From assembly GCF_038738535.1 (NCBI RefSeq), contig NZ_CP046128.1, positions 1,984,001-2,048,000 on the forward strand: 64,000 nucleotides of DNA, given 5' to 3'. The notes beneath the pieces were generated by a model, which ran no database searches, was not told where the DNA came from, and saw only the letters and a list, made by a program, of their open reading frames with translations. The position numbers and the translations under genes were made by a program. Each line of letters begins with the position of its first letter. Within the stretch, counting starts at the first letter, position 1. Positions 59,346 to 64,000 of this stretch are shown here, piece by piece. This DNA is from Bacillus pumilus (lineage in GTDB: Bacteria; Bacillota; Bacilli; Bacillales; Bacillaceae).

Positions 59346-60236
59346 TTATGCCCTTGGATGGAATTTGTGATACACATCTTTCAGTCTTGTTTTCGTCACA
59401 TGTGTATAAATTTGTGTTGTTGAGATATCGGCATGTCCGAGCATCTCCTGCACGGCTCTTAGGTCTGCACCGTTTTCAAGCAGATGTGTTGCAAATGAAT
59501 GCCTGAGTGTATGGGGTGTGAGTTCCTTTTGAATCCCTGCTTCGATGGTTCTTTTTTTCAAATTCTTCCAGAAACCTTGCCGCGACATCTTTTTCCCGTG
59601 ATGATTGAGAAATAAGGCATCTGCCGGCTGTTTTTTTAACAGCTTGCTTCTTCCCTTTTCGATATATTCTTCAATCGCACTTGCAGCAGCTTCACCAATT
59701 GGCACAATCCGCTCTTTTCTTCCTTTTCCAAAACAACGGATAAAGCCCATTGTGAGGTGAACATCAGCAAGAGTCAGATCCAGCATTTCACTGACGCGAA
59801 TGCCTGTTGCATATAAGAGCTCGAGCATCGCTTTGTCACGGTAGTCAAAGGGAGTGTGCTGATTTGGTGTATCAATCAGCTTTTCGACTTCCCCTAGTGA
59901 TAGAACTTTCGGTAGTTTCCGCTCTGTTTTTTGCGTTTCAATGTTCCACGACGGATCATCTGTTGTCACTTTTTCCCGGAGCAGAAATTGATGGAAGGAA
60001 CGGATCGAGGATAGATGCCGCACTGACGTTTTGCTCGATTTCCCTTCCTTCTTTAGCTGCTTTAAATAATGAATGATATGCAGGCGCGTGACATCTTTGA
60101 TATCCGTCAGCTGCTCATGTGTCATTAAAAAAGACAAGTAGTTCTGTAAATCTCGTTTATAAGAAACAATGGTATTTTCAGAGAGTCCTCTCTCTACTGT
60201 CATAAAATGAATAAAGTCGGATAATTGATCGTTCAA
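59346..60236 (-). CDS. xerD: Tyrosine recombinase XerD (RipX)
   Basis: A 296-residue site-specific recombinase that resolves chromosome dimers at dif with CodV/XerC. SAM-like N-terminal domain (about 1-85) and catalytic domain with Arg in GIRVSEML, Lys in [20 protein letters not shown] (about 242-253), GH, and the nucleophile Tyr in IYTHV near 278. No phage neighbours, so it is the housekeeping enzyme. It follows yqzK by six bases. Confidence 0.96.
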   Translation of the reverse strand: MNDQLSDFIHFMTVERGLSENTIVSYKRDLQNYLSFLMTHEQLTDIKDVTRLHIIHYLKQLKKEGKSSKTSVRHLSSIRSFHQFLLREKVTTDDPSWNIETQKTERKLPKVLSLGEVEKLIDTPNQHTPFDYRDKAMLELLYATGIRVSEMLDLTLADVHLTMGFIRCFGKGRKERIVPIGEAAASAIEEYIEKGRSKLLKKQPADALFLNHHGKKMSRQGFWKNLKKRTIEAGIQKELTPHTLRHSFATHLLENGADLRAVQEMLGHADISTTQIYTHVTKTRLKDVYHKFHPRA

Positions 60237-60242
60237 TGATTT

Positions 60243-60470
60243 CTACTCCCCGTTTTGATAAAAATAAATCAATCGGTCTTGCCAGTTGTCTTGATTCGGC
60301 TGATCCATTTCCATCACTTTAATTGCTGCACCCTCTGGTTTATCATAACGATGGTAGCTTTCATATTCTGAATTTATCCATATCATAGCATAATAGAACA
60401 AGACGGTAAAACCAGTGAACAAGATGAATACTTTCATCACTTCACCTGTTGTTTTGAGCCATTTTCGCAT
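60243..60470 (-). CDS. yqzK: YqzK, small membrane protein (DUF4227-like)
   Basis: Seventy-five residues: a basic start (MRKWLKTTG), one hydrophobic helix (about 10-32) and a polar C-terminus. The ATG at 60470 is ten bases after AAAGGA and gives the family length; the ATG at 60479 is too close. It lies between fur and xerD, as in B. subtilis. Function unknown. Confidence 0.8.
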   Translation of the reverse strand: MRKWLKTTGEVMKVFILFTGFTVLFYYAMIWINSEYESYHRYDKPEGAAIKVMEMDQPNQDNWQDRLIYFYQNGE

Positions 60471-60546
60471 GATTTTCATGTCCTTTCTCAAGCTTCTCAT
60501 TACTTCAGCATATGCCAGGTGGGACAAGGAATATACAGCGAAAATG

Positions 60547-60578
60547 CAAAAAACCTCTTCATCTTAAATGAAAAGGTT
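60547..60578 (-). terminator. Stem-loop after fur
   Basis: AACCTCTTCAT / ATGAAAAGGTT imperfect stem with a T run on the minus strand. Confidence 0.65.
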
Positions 60579-60588
60579 CCAATTCGGA

Positions 60589-61041
60589 TTATTTGCCGGA
60601 TTCATCATCATGACACCGGTGGCAAATACCATGGAATGTCAATCTATGATCCTTAATTTTAAATTTCCAGTCACGTTCAATAATCTCTTCAACGTCTTCT
60701 AATAAATCATCTTCTATCTCATCGACTGTCCCGCATTCCATGCAGACAAGATGATGATGGAAGTGAGCGGCTCCTTCTTTGCGAAGATCATATCGCGAAA
60801 CGCCGTCTCCAAAGTTAATTTTATCAACAACTTTCAGTTCAGTTAGCAATTCTAACGTTCGATAAACAGTAGCAAGACCAATTTCAGGAGACTTCTCTTT
60901 TACGAGGAGGTATACATCTTCTGCACTTAAATGGTCTTCTTCATTCTCAAGCAGTACTCTTACTGTTGCTTCACGCTGTGGCGTGAGCTTATAGCTGGAA
61001 GAATGAAGCTGTTTCTTAATTCGATCAATCCGATTTTCCAT
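60589..61041 (-). CDS. fur: Ferric uptake regulator Fur
   Basis: A 150-residue metalloregulator: winged-helix DNA-binding domain (about 10-85, LTPQREATVRVLLENEEDHLSAEDVYLLVKEK) and a dimer domain with HFHHH (about 94-98), CMECG (about 101-105) and a second CHRCHDD zinc pair near 140. Represses iron uptake when loaded with Fe(II). A PerR-type box touches its promoter, matching the known PerR control of fur in B. subtilis. Confidence 0.96.
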   Translation of the reverse strand: MENRIDRIKKQLHSSSYKLTPQREATVRVLLENEEDHLSAEDVYLLVKEKSPEIGLATVYRTLELLTELKVVDKINFGDGVSRYDLRKEGAAHFHHHLVCMECGTVDEIEDDLLEDVEEIIERDWKFKIKDHRLTFHGICHRCHDDESGK

Positions 61042-61073
61042 TGACTTTCCCTCCTACGCCACATTACTTGATC

Positions 61074-61117
61074 ATTATATCAAATGATGTGCTGAGAGCC
61101 AACTATAATCATTTTAA
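61074..61117 (-). promoter_or_regulatory. fur promoter with adjacent PerR-type box
   Basis: -35 TTGGCT (61102-61097), 17 bases, perfect -10 TATAAT (61079-61074). Immediately upstream, TTAAAATGATTATAG (61117-61103) matches the PerR consensus TTATAATNATTATAA at 12 of 14 specified positions. A weaker copy lies at 61143-61157. Confidence 0.65.
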
Positions 61118-61159
61118 ATTGATAAATAAATTGATTATTATTTAATAACGATTATAAAA

Positions 61160-61807
61160 TTATGAAAAAAGAACACCTGCCAGCTTTTTCATGAGCATGA
61201 AAGATACGTAAGATTCAAAAAAGGACGAAAGTGCAGCAAGCGTTAAAATCATCAGCAAAACAGATGCATACCGGGCGAACCACTGAACAGGTGCTTGACT
61301 GATGGTTTTTTTCATGAACAGCTGCCCAATGAGACGGATGGAAAACGCAATCGCACATGTACCAATCACTAAATAGGCTGGAATAAGCAATATGTTTTGC
61401 GGAAGAACCGATACGAACGAAAGGAAAAAACCACTCAGCCCCATTTGATTTACTAGAAAACCAACTGTAAACCCAACGACAATTCCTTTTAAAAAAATCA
61501 TGAGAAAGATGAGCGGCAGGCCAATGATAGATATTCCTAGTATCCACATAAGACCTAAATATTTCATATGATGCAAAAAGCTTTGCAAAAACATTTCTTT
61601 TGATTCTGCTGCTTTCTCATTCGTCAGCTGACCAAAAAATTGATTTAAATAATAGAATAAATCCTCTTTCTGACTAATTGTCATACTATTAACGATGATG
61701 GCCCCAAAGATCACGCCCATTAAAAAGAGTACAGAGACAAACAAATAAATCGATAGATGGTCTTTTACGTGCTGAAGAAGATGTTCCTTCCAAGACTTTT
61801 TCCGCAT
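61160..61807 (-). CDS. spoIIM: SpoIIM, stage II sporulation membrane protein
   Basis: A 215-residue polytopic protein with five or six helices. Forms the DMP engulfment complex with SpoIID and SpoIIP. The ATG at 61807 follows GGGAGGAAG. A sigma-E promoter lies 35-60 bases upstream. The unit is isolated from the subtilase by a terminator. Confidence 0.94.
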   Translation of the reverse strand: MRKKSWKEHLLQHVKDHLSIYLFVSVLFLMGVIFGAIIVNSMTISQKEDLFYYLNQFFGQLTNEKAAESKEMFLQSFLHHMKYLGLMWILGISIIGLPLIFLMIFLKGIVVGFTVGFLVNQMGLSGFFLSFVSVLPQNILLIPAYLVIGTCAIAFSIRLIGQLFMKKTISQAPVQWFARYASVLLMILTLAALSSFFESYVSFMLMKKLAGVLFS

Positions 61808-61839
61808 GCGTCTTCCTCCCAAATAGTAAAGGTTACTAG

Positions 61840-61867
61840 ATTCTATGAGAGAGATTACGAAACATGA
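61840..61867 (-). promoter_or_regulatory. Sigma-E promoter of spoIIM
   Basis: TCATGTT (61867-61861), 13 bases, CATAGAAT (61847-61840); each element is one base from the sigma-E consensus. Confidence 0.65.
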
Positions 61868-61881
61868 CAGTTTTATTGAAA

Positions 61882-61918
61882 GAAAAAAGAGAAAGCAGCC
61901 TAAACACTGCTCCCTCTT
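61882..61918 (-). terminator. Terminator of the subtilase gene
   Basis: AGAG..AGCAG / CTGCT..CTCT stem followed by TTTTTTCTTTC on the minus strand. Confidence 0.8.
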
Positions 61919-61923
61919 ATCAT

Positions 61924-63054
61924 TTATCGGGCGGCTTTTTGTACGTTCACAAGCCCGGCACCATAATAAAAAGGATCTCCAAGCTTTGCAGCCGTTTTTG
62001 AAAGTCTCTCGCGCACTTCATCGTTTGTCAAATTCGGATGTTTTGATAGAATGACAGCCGCAGCGCCCGCTACATGCGGTGATGCCATGGATGTTCCACT
62101 CTTATAGCCATATTCATTATGAGGAATGGTGCTGAGCGTTGAAACGCCCGGTGCTGAGACTTCCACTTCTTCGCCGACAGATGAATCAAAGGCTCTTTGT
62201 TTTCTTTCGTCAACAGAGGCAACCGCCATCACTGAGGCGTACTTAGCTGGATAGTCAACCGTGTTGAGAGAGCCATAACTTCCTGCATTCCCAGCAGAAG
62301 CCACAATGAGAATCCCTTTGTCGTATGCTCGATCTACCGCTTCTTTCAGCGCTTCAGATTCACTTGCTCCTCCCATACTAATATTGATGACATCCATGTC
62401 ATTCTCAATGGCCCATTCAATTCCTTTAATGATCCAGCTATAGTAGCCGTCACCATTTTCATCTGCCACCTTGACCGCATAGATAGAAGCCTTTGGCGCA
62501 ACACCAACGACACCTACCTTATTATCTAACGCTGCAATTGTGCCTGCCACATGCGTTCCGTGTTCATGCGGGTCAACAAGCGGATCTGACTTTGTTGGAA
62601 CAAAGCTGACTCCGCCGGTGACATGTAAATCTTCATGTTTGCCATCGATGCCGCTGTCAAGAACGGCTACTTTGACATTCTGTCCGGCGTATCCCCGTTT
62701 ATGTACCTTTTGTGCTTTGATGCTTTTGATGCCATATGGGATCGTTTGACCGCTTGTTTTTGCCTTTTGGTCCTCCTCAATGAAGGTCACTTCTTTTGCC
62801 TGATTCAGTTTCTCTTTCGATGCCTCATTCAAGGAAACTTTCATCATATCTATTTGCTCTATGGATTCTTTTACATGCCCACCAGCTTCTTCGACAAGCT
62901 GTTTTTGTGTATGGTCTTGAACGGAAGAAGAAAAGCCGATCATGTACTCTTTTTTTGCTTGCTCCTTTGCAGAAATATGTGAGGCGCCGAACGTGACCGA
63001 TGCCAGCATCATACTTGCCATACAAAGCCTTGCTCCAATTGACTTGACGTTCAC
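61924..63054 (-). CDS. Secreted subtilisin-family serine protease
   Basis: A 376-residue S8 protease: signal peptide (about 1-29, ...GASHISA), I9 inhibitor propeptide (about 33-103, [15 protein letters not shown]...FIEEDQ) and mature domain starting near [10 protein letters not shown]. Catalytic triad Asp in AVLDSGIDG, His in HEHGTHVAG and Ser in [11 protein letters not shown] are all intact. GTG at 63054 is used because GGGAG is nine bases upstream; an ATG at 63075 lacks a site. It lies between spoIIM and yqkK, where I remember no protease in B. subtilis. Confidence 0.93.
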   Translation of the reverse strand: MNVKSIGARLCMASMMLASVTFGASHISAKEQAKKEYMIGFSSSVQDHTQKQLVEEAGGHVKESIEQIDMMKVSLNEASKEKLNQAKEVTFIEEDQKAKTSGQTIPYGIKSIKAQKVHKRGYAGQNVKVAVLDSGIDGKHEDLHVTGGVSFVPTKSDPLVDPHEHGTHVAGTIAALDNKVGVVGVAPKASIYAVKVADENGDGYYSWIIKGIEWAIENDMDVINISMGGASESEALKEAVDRAYDKGILIVASAGNAGSYGSLNTVDYPAKYASVMAVASVDERKQRAFDSSVGEEVEVSAPGVSTLSTIPHNEYGYKSGTSMASPHVAGAAAVILSKHPNLTNDEVRERLSKTAAKLGDPFYYGAGLVNVQKAAR

Positions 63055-63163
63055 AATACTCACTCTCCCTTTCATCTTTTTGTCATTTAACTACATTTTC
63101 AGACAAAAAGAAACGACCGTTTGTCCTATTTTTTAAAATTTTTCCATTTATTTGAACTAGTTG

Positions 63164-63385
63164 TCACAAAAAAGCAAAATAAAAATGCTTATGATCCTCT
63201 TGATAGTGATCATAAGCATTCCTTCTTTTATGTTTTTTCATCATGTGCTGCAAGGCTTCTTGTTTTGTTTTTGTCTTTCTTTCATGTGTGCTAAAATGCG
63301 GCATGTTTCCTCTCGACAGTTCCGGGTTTCGGCTGTGCTGTCTTTGAATATGTTCTCGTTTTTTCTTTGCATTGCTTTTTCCCAT
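63164..63385 (-). CDS. yqkK: YqkK, small basic protein
   Basis: A 73-residue, very basic, His-rich protein (MGKSNAKKKREHIQRQH...), with the family core LSRGNMPHFSTHERKTKTK (about 24-42). AAAGGGG lies before the ATG. It matches YqkK by position next to yqxK. The last codons read through a perfect 13-bp inverted repeat and a T-rich tail that look like its terminator (63165-63220). Function unknown. Confidence 0.82.
   Translation of the reverse strand: MGKSNAKKKREHIQRQHSRNPELSRGNMPHFSTHERKTKTKQEALQHMMKKHKRRNAYDHYQEDHKHFYFAFL
63165..63220 (-). terminator. Terminator embedded in the 3' end of yqkK
   Basis: Perfect inverted repeat AATGCTTATGATC (63184-63196) / GATCATAAGCATT (63208-63220) with an 11-base loop, then TTTTTATTTTGCTTTTTT on the minus strand. 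It lies inside the coding frame. Confidence 0.7.
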
Positions 63386-63430
63386 TTGGCAAAACCCCTT
63401 TCGTTGACGTTATGATACACGATGTGACAT

Positions 63431-63462
63431 AAAAAAGATAGACGTATACACGCCTATCTTTC
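63431..63462 (-). terminator. Terminator of the yqxK-GNAT unit
   Basis: AAAGATAG-ACGT / ACGC-CTATCTTT stem followed by six T; overlaps the GNAT stop. Confidence 0.8.
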
Positions 63463-63906
63463 TGTTTTCACCATATCAAGATGCGGAATTCCATCTTCAT
63501 CATAACAATCTGAAACGGCCTTAAAACCAAATGATTCGTAAAACGACTTCAAGTAGGCCTGCGCCTGAATTTTGACACTTGTTTCACCTAATTCACTCAG
63601 CTTTTCCAAAGCCTTGCTGAGCAGCATTTTTCCATAGCCTTTTTTTCGGCCTGCCTGCATCACAAGAACGCGGCCAATGGACGCCTCTTCGTACATGATT
63701 CCGCTTTGAAAAATTCGGCAATAAGCCACAATCGTGCCGTCCTCTTTTGCAGACAGATGAAGCGCTTCTTGGTCCCGGTGATCAATTTCAGGGTAAGGGC
63801 ATGTTTGTTCGACAACAAACACATTGACTCTTTCCATTAAAATCAGGTAAAGATCCTCTTTTGTTAATTGGTCAAACGTTTGACATGTCCAGTTAACTTG
63901 ATTCAT
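63454..63906 (-). CDS. ElaA-like GNAT N-acetyltransferase
   Basis: A 150-residue GNAT protein that resembles E. coli ElaA: RVNVFVVEQTCPYPEID (near 26-42), the acetyl-CoA loop IGRVLVMQAGRKKGYGKMLL (near 77-96) and QAYLKSFYESFGFKAVSDCYDEDGIPH (near 115-141). Substrate unknown. The ATG follows AGGTGG and overlaps the preceding endonuclease Q gene by 14 bases, so the two are co-translated. Confidence 0.9.
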   Translation of the reverse strand: MNQVNWTCQTFDQLTKEDLYLILMERVNVFVVEQTCPYPEIDHRDQEALHLSAKEDGTIVAYCRIFQSGIMYEEASIGRVLVMQAGRKKGYGKMLLSKALEKLSELGETSVKIQAQAYLKSFYESFGFKAVSDCYDEDGIPHLDMVKTER

Positions 63907-64000
63907 GATTGATATCCACCTTACCGTACACTCCGCCCCCGCCAGCGATCAGTTCGACTTCACCTTTTCTTGCTTTGATGATGTAATTGGCTGTTTTTTC
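63893..64000 (-). CDS. yqxK: C-terminal end of endonuclease Q-like protein (YqxK), partial
   Basis: The last 35 codons read EKTANYIIKARKGEVELIAG then GGGVYGKVDINHESS and stop at 63893. The Gly-rich AGGGGVYGKV tail near the C-terminus resembles the end of the PHP-domain endonuclease Q family, which includes B. subtilis YqxK and a B. pumilus enzyme that cuts at deaminated bases. Position beside yqkK supports this. The rest is beyond the window, so the call rests on tail and context. Confidence 0.62.
   Translation of the reverse strand, partial: EKTANYIIKARKGEVELIAGGGGVYGKVDINHESS

Noticed and set aside
59346-60236. Tyrosine recombinase as a sign of an integrated element
   Set aside because: It is the housekeeping XerD by sequence and position (fur-yqzK-xerD-drm); no attachment repeats or phage genes nearby.

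Overview
The window is low-GC Firmicute chromosome and reads as a Bacillus of the B. pumilus group (pumilus, safensis or altitudinis). The proteins and their order follow the B. subtilis chromosome from spoIVA through cmk, gudB, serA, sigX-rsiX, resABCDE, scpAB, rib, lysA, spoVA, spoIIA, xerD and fur to yqkK and yqxK. Protein sequences diverge moderately from B. subtilis, and several loci differ from it. The species assignment rests on remembered sequences and was not checked by a search. No prophage, IS element, CRISPR array, rRNA or tRNA gene was seen. The window is cut in spoIVA at the left and in an endonuclease Q gene (yqxK) at the right.

Layout: (1) 1-14.5 kb, nearly all minus strand: spoIVA start, yphF-yphE, gpsA, der, a YIEGIA/SeaA cluster, fni, the S1-domain protein ypfD, cmk, motI, the germination pair sleB-ypeB, prsW and bacilliredoxin reductase. 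(2) 14.5-25.3 kb: gudB (intact, active-type allele), mecB, ypbG-ypbB with recQ, then fer, the riboflavin transporter ribU behind an FMN riboswitch, and serA. (3) 25.3-39.1 kb: an M23/LysM protein, sigX-rsiX, resABCDE with rluB, spmAB-dacB, ypuI and scpAB. (4) 39.3-47.7 kb: a 30-residue YjcZ-type sporulation peptide, ypuF and a reduced riboflavin operon (FMN riboswitch, ribE, a DHBP-synthase-only ribB, ribH, ribT), followed by accessory genes (ypuD, DUF2164, a divergent TetR/MFS pair), ppiB and ypuA. (5) 47.7-64 kb: lysA, the spoVA operon, the spoIIA operon, dacF, punA, drm, xerD, yqzK, fur, spoIIM, an inserted secreted subtilase, yqkK, an ElaA-like GNAT and the endonuclease Q end.

Sporulation dominates: the forespore sigma switch (spoIIAA-AB-sigF), DPA uptake (spoVA), engulfment (spoIIM), cortex and germination (dacB, dacF, spmAB, sleB, ypeB) and the coat base (spoIVA). 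Sigma-type-specific promoters can be read directly: sigma-E before spoIVA, dacB and spoIIM; sigma-G before spoVAA; sigma-K before the YjcZ-type gene; sigma-H plus a 0A box before spoIIAA; sigma-X before sigX; sigma-M type before ypuA. A PerR-type box abuts the fur promoter. Two FMN riboswitches link riboflavin uptake and synthesis.

The most interesting points are the rib operon without ribD and without the GTP cyclohydrolase II half of RibA, a compact unassigned RNA fold with competing helices in the gpsA 3' region, a spoIVA promoter embedded in nested inverted repeats, the TetR/MFS operator region, and a subtilase inserted between spoIIM and yqkK.
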